Below, piece after piece: positions 7,962 through 17,289 of a stretch of 64,000 nt of DNA. The notes beneath the pieces are model-generated. The model had not been told where the DNA came from. It did no database searches and was given only the letters and a program-made list of their open reading frames with translations. Each line of letters starts with the position of its first letter. Positions within the stretch are counted from its first letter, which is position 1. The position numbers and the translations under genes are program-made. This DNA comes from Mucilaginibacter tolerans (GTDB taxonomy: Bacteria; Bacteroidota; Bacteroidia; Sphingobacteriales; Sphingobacteriaceae): positions 24,907-88,906 of the forward strand of contig NZ_JAUMKB010000017.1 in NCBI RefSeq assembly GCF_030519375.1, read 5' to 3'.

Positions 7962-9311
7962 ATGAAAAGACGGTTATTTATTCAGCAAAGCACAATTGCG
8001 GCCACCAGTTTGGCCATACTACCAACTGGTAGCCTTTTTGCGTCTGTACCAGGCAAAGTAAAATTAGGATATATCGGGGTTGGGGTGCGCGGAATGAGCC
8101 ATATCAGCGAAGGATTGCTTCGGCAGGACGTAGAAATTGTTGCTATATGTGATACGCAGGAAAGTTCGTTAAAAATTTGCCGGGAATTTATAGCTAAAAG
8201 TGGCCACCCTAAAGTAAAAGAATACACCGGCGGCCTGGATGCCTATAAGCGTTTGCTCGATCATGAAGATATAGATGCAGTCATTATCGCTACCCCATGG
8301 CAATTCCATTACCAACAGTCGGTAGATGCTATGAAAGCGGGTAAATATGTTGGTTGCGAAGTAATAGCTGGCTTAACTGTTGAAGAGCACTGGGATATCG
8401 TTAAAACTTCGGAGTTAACAGGCATGCCTTATATGACCCTTGAAAACGTGTGCTATCGCCGCGATGTTATGGCCGCGCTAAACATGGTCAGGCAGGGCCT
8501 TTTTGGTGAGTTGGTTCACCTGGAGGGCGGTTACCAGCATAACTTAAGAGCCGTGCTGTTCAACAATGGCAAGCAATTTCATGGCGGCGGCGTTGAATTT
8601 GGACCCAATGCCATAAGTGAGGCTCAGTGGCGCACCCAGTTTAATATTGATGTAGACGGAGATATTTATCCAACTCACGGTGCCGGGCCATGTATGCATT
8701 ACGCAAATATCAATGCGGGTAACCGCTTTACCAATTTGATATCGTTCAGCTCCAAATCGCGCGGTTTAGCTGCTTATGTACAGGAGCTTTCGCCCGGGCA
8801 CAAAAATTCGAAGATCAATTATAAAAACGGAGACGTAACAACAACGATGATTAATTGCGCAAATGGTGAAACGGTATTGTTAAGTCACGATACGCACTTA
8901 CCAAGGCCATACTCGTTGGGTTTTCGTGTTCAGGGAACAAAAGGGCTTTGGATGGATGTGGCTGACGGTATATATATCGATCACCAGGCAAAACAGGATG
9001 ATGCATGGGATCCGGCAAAGTTATGGTTCGATAAGTATGATCATCCGCTTTGGAAAAAATATGAAAAACTGGCCGAAGGCGCCGGCCACGGAGGTATGGA
9101 CTGGTTTGTATTCAATGCATTTATAGAGTCAGTTAAACAAAAAAAACAAACCCCGATTGATGTTTATGATTCTGTCACGATGAGCGTGATAGCTCCGTTA
9201 TCCGTAAATTCCTTAAGATCAGGAAACTCATTGCAGGATTTCCCTGATTTTACAAAAGGTAAATGGAAAGAGCGAAAAAACACCTTTGCCCTTGATGATA
9301 GTGGATTTTAA
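7962..9311 (+). CDS. GH109-family NAD-dependent glycosidase (alpha-N-acetylgalactosaminidase type), exported
   Basis: 449 aa. A twin-arginine-like signal (MKRRLFIQQS, then a hydrophobic stretch to about residue 27) is followed by a Gfo/Idh/MocA Rossmann fold with GYIGVGVRG near 36-44. The body closely resembles the Elizabethkingia GH109 alpha-N-acetylgalactosaminidase as I recall it: ENVCYRRDVMA near 160, GGYQH, YPTHG near 236-240, a late HGGMD near 376, and an ending like DFTKGKWKERKNTFA. GH109 enzymes use bound NAD+ for an oxidation-elimination-addition mechanism; the Tyr of CYRR and the His of YPTHG correspond to residues implicated in catalysis. It is in an operon with the kinase upstream. 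Some GH109-like proteins have other specificities, so GalNAc is likely but unproven. Confidence 0.85.
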   Translation: MKRRLFIQQSTIAATSLAILPTGSLFASVPGKVKLGYIGVGVRGMSHISEGLLRQDVEIVAICDTQESSLKICREFIAKSGHPKVKEYTGGLDAYKRLLDHEDIDAVIIATPWQFHYQQSVDAMKAGKYVGCEVIAGLTVEEHWDIVKTSELTGMPYMTLENVCYRRDVMAALNMVRQGLFGELVHLEGGYQHNLRAVLFNNGKQFHGGGVEFGPNAISEAQWRTQFNIDVDGDIYPTHGAGPCMHYANINAGNRFTNLISFSSKSRGLAAYVQELSPGHKNSKINYKNGDVTTTMINCANGETVLLSHDTHLPRPYSLGFRVQGTKGLWMDVADGIYIDHQAKQDDAWDPAKLWFDKYDHPLWKKYEKLAEGAGHGGMDWFVFNAFIESVKQKKQTPIDVYDSVTMSVIAPLSVNSLRSGNSLQDFPDFTKGKWKERKNTFALDDSGF

Positions 9312-9373
9312 TCAGATAAGAGCCTATACAACACTCATTTAGCAGCATAAAAATAAATGGCAAGCAGATGCTG

Positions 9374-9449
9374 TATTTTCGATAACGTTCTCGCTGATTT
9401 ATTCGGACAAACCCTCTCTAGGTGATTCGCTTTTTGTTAGTTTTACTTC
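9374..9449 (+). promoter_or_regulatory. Operator/promoter module, copy 2
   Basis: CGATAACGTTCTCG at 9380-9393 is identical to the 14-bp operator candidate at 6561-6574. TAGTTTTA at 9438-9445 lies at the same 58-nt distance. It stands in the 286-nt gap between the two GH109 genes and about 150 nt before the ATG at 9598. Shared arrangement of operator and promoter suggests that the unit was duplicated and that the same regulator controls both GH109 genes. Confidence 0.6.
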
Positions 9450-9597
9450 AGACAGGTGTTAAGACCGTATTAAATAACACGTGATCTGGCAATTATAAAA
9501 TTAACAGACATCTGTTTTTGGGATTATAGAAACGTTCGCAAGTCAATAGAAGCACATACTATTTAAATGTTTTTCAACTATAATATATAGCTAATAC

Positions 9598-10980
9598 ATG
9601 AAAAATAACCGCAGAGATTTTATTAAGTATTCTGGCATAGCTGCTACAGCATTGGTGGGTGCAGCGTTGCCTCGGTTAGCAATTGCCGATGATATTACGA
9701 GTAATCCTTTTAACGGGGTAAAGAGCAGTCAGGCCTTTAATATGCATGGCTATGCTGCCCCAAAAATCGGTAAAGTGAGGATCGGGTATATCGGGTTAGG
9801 GAGCAGGGGGTCGGAGGCTGTTCCTCGTATACTTAATATTGAAGGGGTAGAGGTTAGAGCCTTGTGTGACATTAAAGCAAAGCAAGTGGAGTTGGCAAAA
9901 GAAGCCCTAAAGGGAACGCCAAATAACCCCGCTTTATATTCGGGAAATGACCACGAATGGAAAAAGTTATGCGAACGAAGCGATATTGATTTGGTTTACA
10001 TCTGCACGCCGTGGAATTGGCATGCACAAATGGCCATTTACGCGATGGAGCATGGTAAACATGTTGCCGTTGAAGTTCCGGCAGCGCAAACCATAGACGA
10101 ATGCTGGCAAATGGTAGAAACATCAGAAAAAACCAAGCTGCATTGCGTAATGCTAGAAAACGAATGCTACGATTTTTTTGAGCTGCTGACGCTTAATATG
10201 GCGCGTCAGGGCTTTTTCGGAGAAGTACTTCACGGAGAAGGCGCTTACATTCATAGCATTGCAAGGTCGCTTTTTGACCCCATTCAGCGACCTGGTTTAT
10301 GGCGGCTGGACGAAAATGCCCATCGCAATGGTAACCTGTATCCCACACACGGATTGGGGCCAATTTGCCAGATCATGAATATCAATTGTGGCGATAAAAT
10401 GGATTTTTTAACCTCAGTGAGCACCAATGATTTTACTTTACATGATATAGCCGTAGAATTGGCTGCTAAAGATGCCTCGTATAATAAGTATGTCGACAAA
10501 CATTTTCGGGGCAATATGAATTCGTCCATCATACGGACGACAAAGGGAAGAACAATTATGCTGCAGCATGATACCTCTTCACCAAGACCTAAGTCATCGA
10601 GGTATCTCATTAGTGGTACCAAAGCAACCATTCAGTGCGATGCCGGGCCGGCCAAAATCTCAACCAGTCATGAAGGATGGGTTTCGCCGGAGGTTTTTGC
10701 AGAAATAGAGGCAAAATACACGCTGCCATCTATCGCAAAAGTGAGTGAATTGGCCAAAAAAGTTGGCGGCCATGGGGGGATGGACTTTTTAACAGATTGG
10801 CGTTTAATTGATTGTCTGCGTAATGGTCTTCCGGTAGACCATGATGTTTACGATGCCGCTCTTTGGAGCTCGATTGCCCCTTTGAGTGAATGGTCTGTCG
10901 CAAATGGCTCAAAGCCAATAGAGGTTCCGGACTTTACGCGTGGGGCATGGCAATCTAATAAGCCTTTCGACATTTCGTAG
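9598..10980 (+). CDS. GH109-like Gfo/Idh/MocA protein, exported, diverged paralogue
   Basis: 460 aa. The TAT signal is clear (NNRRDFIKYSG, then a hydrophobic stretch). The Rossmann motif is YIGLGSRGSE near 64-73. GH109 landmarks are kept: LENECYDF near 186 where the family has ENVCYRR, YPTHGLGP near 247, HGGMD near 391, and DFTRGAW at the C-terminus. The N-terminal insert between the signal and the NAD domain is longer than in the gene at 7962. The replacement of CYRRD by CYDFF near the active site suggests a different sugar preference. It has its own operator/promoter module. A plain periplasmic oxidoreductase is the alternative. Confidence 0.75.
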   Translation: MKNNRRDFIKYSGIAATALVGAALPRLAIADDITSNPFNGVKSSQAFNMHGYAAPKIGKVRIGYIGLGSRGSEAVPRILNIEGVEVRALCDIKAKQVELAKEALKGTPNNPALYSGNDHEWKKLCERSDIDLVYICTPWNWHAQMAIYAMEHGKHVAVEVPAAQTIDECWQMVETSEKTKLHCVMLENECYDFFELLTLNMARQGFFGEVLHGEGAYIHSIARSLFDPIQRPGLWRLDENAHRNGNLYPTHGLGPICQIMNINCGDKMDFLTSVSTNDFTLHDIAVELAAKDASYNKYVDKHFRGNMNSSIIRTTKGRTIMLQHDTSSPRPKSSRYLISGTKATIQCDAGPAKISTSHEGWVSPEVFAEIEAKYTLPSIAKVSELAKKVGGHGGMDFLTDWRLIDCLRNGLPVDHDVYDAALWSSIAPLSEWSVANGSKPIEVPDFTRGAWQSNKPFDIS

Positions 10981-11146
10981 ACTAACCGGAATGTCTGCTA
11001 ATTAAAACAGAGTTAATAAGATGGTATGAGTGCGGCCTGAAAAGACAGCTGAAATTTAATACCATCACCAGTAAAGCAGGTTAGAAACCAGGCTACGGGA
11101 AGGGTTATGTAAAATAGTTTATAAATAAAAAATACGAGTCATCTTT

Positions 11147-11926
11147 ATGAGAGTTTACATCGAAAAAAATGCACAGGATTTAGGCGTTATTGCGGGCAAT
11201 GCAGCGGCACAACACATTCGGGAAGCGATAGCCGGGCGTGGCACAGCCAACATCATCCTGGCAACAGGCACCAGCCAATTCGAAACATTAAAGCAGTTGA
11301 TCAAGGCGCCGGGAATAGCATGGAATAAGGTGGTTATGTTTCATCTGGATGAGTATATTAATATCCCGATATCACATAAAGCAAGCTTCAGAAAATACCT
11401 GACAGAACTTTTTCTTGACAAATTACCACCATTAAAAGCAGCCTATTTAATTGACGGCGAATCAGAGCCGAAAGCAGAATGCGAACGCTTGAATAAGCTT
11501 ATTAGCGACCATCCCATAGATGTTGCCTTAATTGGTATTGGTGAAAACTGCCATTTGGCATTCAATGATCCTCCGGCTGATTTTGAAACCAATGCGCCTT
11601 ATATCATTATTGATCAACTGGATGAGGATTGTAAACAGCAACAAATGAATGAAGGCTGGTTCTCTTCCATGGATGAAGTTCCTACGCAGGCTATCAGTAT
11701 GTCAGTTCGGCAGATCATGAAATCCAAACATATTATTTGTTCAGTTCCGGATCTGCGCAAAGCAAAAGCGGTTAAAAACTGCCTTGAAGAACCAATAAGC
11801 AATATTTATCCGGCAACTATTTTATCGTCGCATCGAAGCTGTGATCTGTTCCTGGAAACGCTGTCCGCTTCCTTGCTGTCAAATGATGCATCTCGTTATA
11901 CAGCGACTGCAAATTATGAAGCTTAA
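11147..11926 (+). CDS. Glucosamine/galactosamine-6-phosphate deaminase-isomerase family protein (NagB/AgaI-like)
   Basis: 259 aa, cytoplasmic. Family marks: a glycine-rich phosphate loop ILATGTSQFE near 39-48, FHLDEYINIP near 64-73 (the NagB MDEY motif with the base Asp), SFRKYL, and IGIGENCHLAFNDPP near 130-144 (NagB IGxxGHIAFNEP). The His that opens the sugar ring is retained as CHLAF. NagB converts GlcN-6-P to fructose-6-P and ammonia; AgaI is the galactosamine counterpart. In a locus with GH109 and a HexD-like GH20, the galactosamine form is worth considering. It needs a deacetylase and a 6-kinase, neither of which is in the window. Confidence 0.8.
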   Translation: MRVYIEKNAQDLGVIAGNAAAQHIREAIAGRGTANIILATGTSQFETLKQLIKAPGIAWNKVVMFHLDEYINIPISHKASFRKYLTELFLDKLPPLKAAYLIDGESEPKAECERLNKLISDHPIDVALIGIGENCHLAFNDPPADFETNAPYIIIDQLDEDCKQQQMNEGWFSSMDEVPTQAISMSVRQIMKSKHIICSVPDLRKAKAVKNCLEEPISNIYPATILSSHRSCDLFLETLSASLLSNDASRYTATANYEA

Positions 11927-11973
11927 TATTTCAGAATAAAAATTGTAAACCTGTTTTAGAAAACTTAAGCAAA

Positions 11974-14082
11974 ATGATCAAAAAAGTAAAGCATGTCCGC
12001 CACATAATAATATTGACATTGTCCGTATTGTTGTGTTCCGTATGCGCCGCGCAAGAGGTCAACACTTTCGATCATTACTTTAAGCTTCTGCCACGTCCTC
12101 AAACTGTTCAACTATTAAATGGAGAAGGGCTGTTATCTACTGACATCCGTAGCATTTGTTTTAATAACTCCGGCACGGGACTGGTTATACCGGGTTTGTT
12201 AAGCAAATTTCCACGCGTAAGCATCCCGGCAAAGGGTTCTCTCTTGCTAAAACTTAAAAAAGAACTCGCACTACCATCAGATGAAGGCTACATTCTTTCA
12301 GTCAGAAACAAAAAGGTGGTCATCGAAGCTAAAAGCAGAAGCGGGCTATTTTACGGGATGCAGACTTTGAATCAATTGTTGGAGGATGCGCACGACCAGA
12401 ATGTCCCGATTCCGGCCTGCAGGATAATGGACTATCCGGCTATGCCCGTGAGAGCTGTTCACATCGATCTGAAAAACCACCTGGATGCGCGCAGTTACTA
12501 CTACAAAACCATTGATCGTTTAGCAGCAATCAAGGTAAACAATATCATTTTTGAATTTGAAGATAAGCTGAAATACAAAAAGGCAAAAGAGGTTGGGGCA
12601 GCTGATGCAATCTCTATCGAAGAATTTGCCGCATTAAGCAAATATGCCAAAGATCGCTTTATTGAAATAAGCCCGCTTGTTCAGGGCTTGGGTCATGCAT
12701 CTTTCATATTAAAACACGATGCCTATAAGCGTCTGCGTGACAACCCGGCTTCGGATTGGGTATTTGATCCGCTTAACCCAAAGACTTACGAGCTCCAGTT
12801 TTCGATGTATGAAGACGCTATAAAGGCCACGCCCTATGGGAAGTACCTGCATGTCGGTGGTGATGAAGTGGGGGCGTTGGGAAAATCTGAACGATCTAAG
12901 GCTTCCGGCAAAAGCCCGCTCGAGCTGCAAATGTACTGGTTAAAAAAGGTGACAGATTTTGCGCGGGAGCATCGCCGGATCCCTATTTTTTGGGACGATA
13001 TGGTGTTCAAATTAGGCGGCCTGTACCAAACAACCTGGGATTCTACTTTAAGTACTAAGCAGGTAAATGAGCTTTGGGAGAAAAATAGGAGCATTCTGGA
13101 TAAAAATATTCCCCTTTTCCCCCGGAACTGCATTTACATGCGCTGGAATTACGAGGCTCCAGCCTCTGCCGGTAACATCTTAGCGCTTGATTGGTATAAA
13201 TCGCACAACCTGGATGTAATGGCGGCGACATCGGCACAAATGTCTTATGCCATGTTGCAACGCAACCAATCAAACTTTCAAGCAATTAAAGACTTTTGCC
13301 AGCTTACCGCTAAGAAGAAATTAAAAGGAATATTATGTACCGTATGGGACGATAGTTCGCCCCACTTCGAAACTACCTGGCGCGGTCTGCATGATTTTGC
13401 CTGGTTTAGCTGGAATGATAAAGATTATAGCGAGAAAGTTGTTCATGCCACCTTCAGGCACCGGTTTTATTCACCCAAATTGGCTGGAGAACAGTATGAG
13501 TTCCAGAATATTTTAGAAAAAGCGGTAAGCGTTTGGGATACAGCCTTTATAGTTAATGGCGATAGGGAGAACTATCACCAGTCGTTTAAGCTTGTAGACA
13601 TGCCCGACAAATCCAAAAGTGGTCAATGGAGCTTGTTATATCAAGACCGGTTAAAACAGGCTGCGAAAGCGGTTTCTAGGTGTGATACTGTAAAACACCG
13701 GATAGCAGAAGCCCTGATACTGGCGAGAAGAAATAAGTACAGCCTTGAGGTGTTCGCGCAGATAAATGAGCTGCAGGCCTATTCTTCAAAATTATTGCTC
13801 CTGCTTAAGCAGTACGATGACGCCCCGACATTAGATGACAAGAACCGGGTATTACGCAAGATTGGAGATTATCAAAGTGAATTTCCAGTGATCCGCTCTC
13901 GGCTAGAAAAGGTCTTTGCTGTAACGCGGGTTATGGCCAGACCACCCGGTTACAAGTTAGACTCAAACCTTCACGCTCACCTGGCAAGCAGTACTTATAA
14001 TACCGACTGGATGTATTGGTATGAACTGGCAATGAACAGGAAAGTGTCGGAATGGCTACAATCCAATCACGTTAAGCAATAA
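11974..14082 (+). CDS. GH20-family beta-N-acetylhexosaminidase, HexD-like, exported
   Basis: 702 aa with a signal peptide ending near residue 26 (CSVCAAQ). A GH20b-type N-terminal domain (about 35-155, ending GLFYGMQTLNQLLED) precedes the TIM barrel. The catalytic pair is present in YLHVGGDEVG near 291-300. The usual GH20 HLTDDQGWR segment is replaced by IIFEFEDKLKY, followed by SPLVQGLGHASFILKH. That pattern recalls mammalian hexosaminidase D, which prefers galactosaminides. The C-terminal 200 residues are helical and not assigned. The gene lies 47 nt after the deaminase gene and 78 nt before susC 2. It would remove terminal beta-linked HexNAc in the periplasm. Confidence 0.85.
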   Translation: MIKKVKHVRHIIILTLSVLLCSVCAAQEVNTFDHYFKLLPRPQTVQLLNGEGLLSTDIRSICFNNSGTGLVIPGLLSKFPRVSIPAKGSLLLKLKKELALPSDEGYILSVRNKKVVIEAKSRSGLFYGMQTLNQLLEDAHDQNVPIPACRIMDYPAMPVRAVHIDLKNHLDARSYYYKTIDRLAAIKVNNIIFEFEDKLKYKKAKEVGAADAISIEEFAALSKYAKDRFIEISPLVQGLGHASFILKHDAYKRLRDNPASDWVFDPLNPKTYELQFSMYEDAIKATPYGKYLHVGGDEVGALGKSERSKASGKSPLELQMYWLKKVTDFAREHRRIPIFWDDMVFKLGGLYQTTWDSTLSTKQVNELWEKNRSILDKNIPLFPRNCIYMRWNYEAPASAGNILALDWYKSHNLDVMAATSAQMSYAMLQRNQSNFQAIKDFCQLTAKKKLKGILCTVWDDSSPHFETTWRGLHDFAWFSWNDKDYSEKVVHATFRHRFYSPKLAGEQYEFQNILEKAVSVWDTAFIVNGDRENYHQSFKLVDMPDKSKSGQWSLLYQDRLKQAAKAVSRCDTVKHRIAEALILARRNKYSLEVFAQINELQAYSSKLLLLLKQYDDAPTLDDKNRVLRKIGDYQSEFPVIRSRLEKVFAVTRVMARPPGYKLDSNLHAHLASSTYNTDWMYWYELAMNRKVSEWLQSNHVKQ

Positions 14083-14160
14083 AAATTTTGAATGAAGAAA
14101 GCAGTAGCCAATAAACTATACTCAAATCAACCCTAATACTTAATTGTAAAACTTTTGACC

Positions 14161-17100
14161 ATGCAACACTTTACTCACCCTCCATTAAAAAATGGCATTT
14201 TGAAATGGAAAGTCATAACAAGCATCCTGCTTGTTGTCATACCGATTCTTCTATTTGCACAAACGAAACCCATTTCGGGCATTGTAAAAGATGAAAATGG
14301 GAATGGCGTGCCATATGTTACCGTTACCTTAAAAGATGGAAGTTTGGCTACCCGAACTGATTCAGCAGGCCGGTTTTCTATATCCGCTGCTCCCGGTTCG
14401 GTACTGGTTTTGTCGGCTGTCAGTTATGAGAAAAGTCAGCTTACAGTTGGTTCTAAAAGTCAATATGTGATAACGCTTAAATCGTTAACCTCTCAGTTAG
14501 GTGAGGTATTGGTAATTGGCTACGGCACACAGAAAAAAAGTGATCTGACAGGGTCAGTTAGCCGGGTAAAGGGCGAGGACTTAAAATTACTTCCGACACA
14601 GCGGGTTGACCAGGCTTTGCAGGGGCGTGCACCGGGTGTATCTGTTCAGAATACAGACGGATCTCCGGGGGGCAACACGGTAATTCGTATCCGCGGATCA
14701 AACTCTATAAATGGGGACAACAGTGCTCTTATTGTTATTGATGGATTACAGGGTGGTAACCTCAATTCACTAAATCCCAATGATATTTCGTCTATTGAAA
14801 TTCTAAAGGACGCTTCTGCTACGGCCATATACGGGTCACAGGGTGCCAATGGTGTTATATTGGTCACAACCAAACTGGGCAAGCAAGGAAAGGCAGTGAT
14901 TAATTATACGTTTGATGGTAGTGTTGCCAACCTTAATAACAAACCAAAACTGCTAAATGCAGCCGACTATGCCAGGGAAATAAATAAGGTGCGTTTAGCG
15001 CAAAATGGCAACGGCGCTCAACCTCAGCCAATTTTTTCAGATGCAGAAATCGCAGCATTTCAGCAAAATGGCGGAACCGACTGGGTTGACCAGGTGTACA
15101 GGCCAGCTTATACCCAAAATCACCAACTGTCTGTCAGCGGTGGTAGCGAGAAGGTTAGTTACCTGCTGTCTGGCGCATATTTAAACCAGGAAGGTATCCT
15201 CATCAACTCTGCCTATGACCGTTATTCTATACGTGGGAATTTTAGAGCGGAAATTGCTAAGTGGGTTAGCTTCGGCGCGAATTTGTCAACATCCAAAGAA
15301 AAATCAAACTCAGCTTTATTTGGCGGAAGCATTAATTACCCCGCCAACCCGGTAATAGCGGCGCCCAGGTTCTCACCAACCATACCTGTGTATGATTCAG
15401 TGGGTAATTACAGTGCCGCAGCGCTAAGATATGCCAACCCAACGCTTTGGAACCCGGTTGCCAGCGCGAAGGAGCCTATAATTAATAATGGTACGATACA
15501 TAATAATATTAATGCCTACCTGGAATTTAAGCTGCTGGAAGGCTTAACACTGAAAATTACCGGTGGCGCTATCCTGACCAATATAGATGACTACAGCTTT
15601 TATAATAACAAAACATTTACCGGGTTAGCCAAGAATGGCAGCGGGAATATTTTCGCAGATAACAACACCTATTTTCAGAATTCCAATATACTTACCTATG
15701 ATAAGACAATAAACAAAAGCCATTTTACCATTACCGCTGTTGCCGAACAGAAATATACTAAAGATTTCAATTCGACGATCAATGCCAGCGATTTTGCGGT
15801 ACAACAGACAGGTGTTTTTGATGTAGGCGGGGCAAATACTGTAACCACTGCTTCGTCTTCATCAGAAAGGGTTATCAACTCCTACCTTGGTCGGATAAAT
15901 TATATATTTGACAATAAATATCTCTTTACCGCCAGCATAAGGGCTGATGGGTCATCTGTATTTGGGAGCGATAACAAATGGGGGTACTTCCCGTCGGGAT
16001 CGGTAGCCTGGAGAGCTTCAGAAGAGCACTTTATTAAAGATCTTCATATCTTTTCTGATTTAAAATTCAGAGTCAGCTATGGCGTTACAGGTAACCAGGC
16101 CATTAATCCTTATCAAACTTTGGCACATATTAGCTCAGGCTTTAATTACCCGTATGATGGAACTGATGTATCAAATCTGGGTTATTCGATTACCTCTACC
16201 GCTAACCCTAAACTTAAGTGGGAAAAAACAGCTCAAACTGATGCCGGATTGGACATGTCGATATTCAATGGAAGATTAGAGTTCACTTTTGATTATTATA
16301 ATAAACTTACCACTGACCTGTTGCTTCCGAGAGTTCTTCCATCTTACTCGGGGTTATCTTCTATTCTCGACAATGTTGGTTCTATCCGTAACAGGGGTAT
16401 CGAGTTTTCAATTTCAGGGAATCCATTTGTAGGGAAGTTTTCATGGAATACAGGCTTAACTTTTTCAGCAAACAGGGCTAAAGTAATAGACCTGGGCGGC
16501 GTGGACCGTATCGGTTTTGCCTCAGGTGGTTTCGGCGGGCAGAGTGTTAATAGTGTATTTATGTACCTGGTAAAGGGTCAGCCGTATGGTGAGATGATTG
16601 GTTATGGGTACAAAGGGGTTTGGAAAACAAGCGAGGCGGCAGACGCCGCCAAATATGGGCAGTTGCCCGGTGACCCGCATTATGACGACCTGAATGGCGA
16701 TGGCATCATCAATTCAAAGGATGAAAAAGTTATCGGTAATTCCACCCCGAAATTCATTTTTGGATGGACAAATAAGTTTACCTACTCAAATTTTGATCTC
16801 AGCTTTTTGATACAAGGATCGAAGGGCAACAGCATATTTGACATATCCAGAATTGCTCTTGAATCGCCGGGAGGAACCAGCGCTGATCTTTTGAACAGAT
16901 GGTCGCCGTCAAATCAGAACTCATCTATCCCCGCAATAATTGACCAGGCGACAAGAGCTGCTTCTGGCTTGGTTAGTACCGTAAAAATACCTGGTAGTTC
17001 CGCCAATAGAACTTCCAGATGGGTGGAGGATGGATCGTATGCGCGCTTAAAAAATATCACTTTGGGTTACAACCTGCCTGCGGCGATATCACAACGGTTT

Positions 17101-17277
17101 CATGTAAACAATCTCCGGGTATATGTAAGTGCCACAAATTTAATCACGATCACAAAATATAAAGGCAGCGACCCGGAAGTAAGTTCATACACTGGTAACG
17201 ATGCCCAGTTTGGATCTGATTTTGGTACCTACCCGCAATCTAAAATTTTCAATGTCGGCTTAAATGTTTCATTATAA
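14161..17277 (+). CDS. SusC/RagA-family TonB-linked outer membrane channel (pair 2)
   Basis: 1038 aa from the ATG at 14161 (a TTG six bases earlier is less likely). A signal sequence ends near residue 34 (ILLFAQ). It is followed by a carboxypeptidase-regulatory-like domain (PISGIVKDENGNGVPYV), VLVIGYGTQKKSDLTG, a plug with DASATAIYGSQGANGVI, and a barrel ending KIFNVGLNVSL. No STN domain. It sits inside the enzyme operon and is followed after 12 nt by its susD. It is the main import channel of this PUL. Confidence 0.97.
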   Translation: MQHFTHPPLKNGILKWKVITSILLVVIPILLFAQTKPISGIVKDENGNGVPYVTVTLKDGSLATRTDSAGRFSISAAPGSVLVLSAVSYEKSQLTVGSKSQYVITLKSLTSQLGEVLVIGYGTQKKSDLTGSVSRVKGEDLKLLPTQRVDQALQGRAPGVSVQNTDGSPGGNTVIRIRGSNSINGDNSALIVIDGLQGGNLNSLNPNDISSIEILKDASATAIYGSQGANGVILVTTKLGKQGKAVINYTFDGSVANLNNKPKLLNAADYAREINKVRLAQNGNGAQPQPIFSDAEIAAFQQNGGTDWVDQVYRPAYTQNHQLSVSGGSEKVSYLLSGAYLNQEGILINSAYDRYSIRGNFRAEIAKWVSFGANLSTSKEKSNSALFGGSINYPANPVIAAPRFSPTIPVYDSVGNYSAAALRYANPTLWNPVASAKEPIINNGTIHNNINAYLEFKLLEGLTLKITGGAILTNIDDYSFYNNKTFTGLAKNGSGNIFADNNTYFQNSNILTYDKTINKSHFTITAVAEQKYTKDFNSTINASDFAVQQTGVFDVGGANTVTTASSSSERVINSYLGRINYIFDNKYLFTASIRADGSSVFGSDNKWGYFPSGSVAWRASEEHFIKDLHIFSDLKFRVSYGVTGNQAINPYQTLAHISSGFNYPYDGTDVSNLGYSITSTANPKLKWEKTAQTDAGLDMSIFNGRLEFTFDYYNKLTTDLLLPRVLPSYSGLSSILDNVGSIRNRGIEFSISGNPFVGKFSWNTGLTFSANRAKVIDLGGVDRIGFASGGFGGQSVNSVFMYLVKGQPYGEMIGYGYKGVWKTSEAADAAKYGQLPGDPHYDDLNGDGIINSKDEKVIGNSTPKFIFGWTNKFTYSNFDLSFLIQGSKGNSIFDISRIALESPGGTSADLLNRWSPSNQNSSIPAIIDQATRAASGLVSTVKIPGSSANRTSRWVEDGSYARLKNITLGYNLPAAISQRFHVNNLRVYVSATNLITITKYKGSDPEVSSYTGNDAQFGSDFGTYPQSKIFNVGLNVSL

Positions 17278-17289
17278 ATAGTTACAGAA

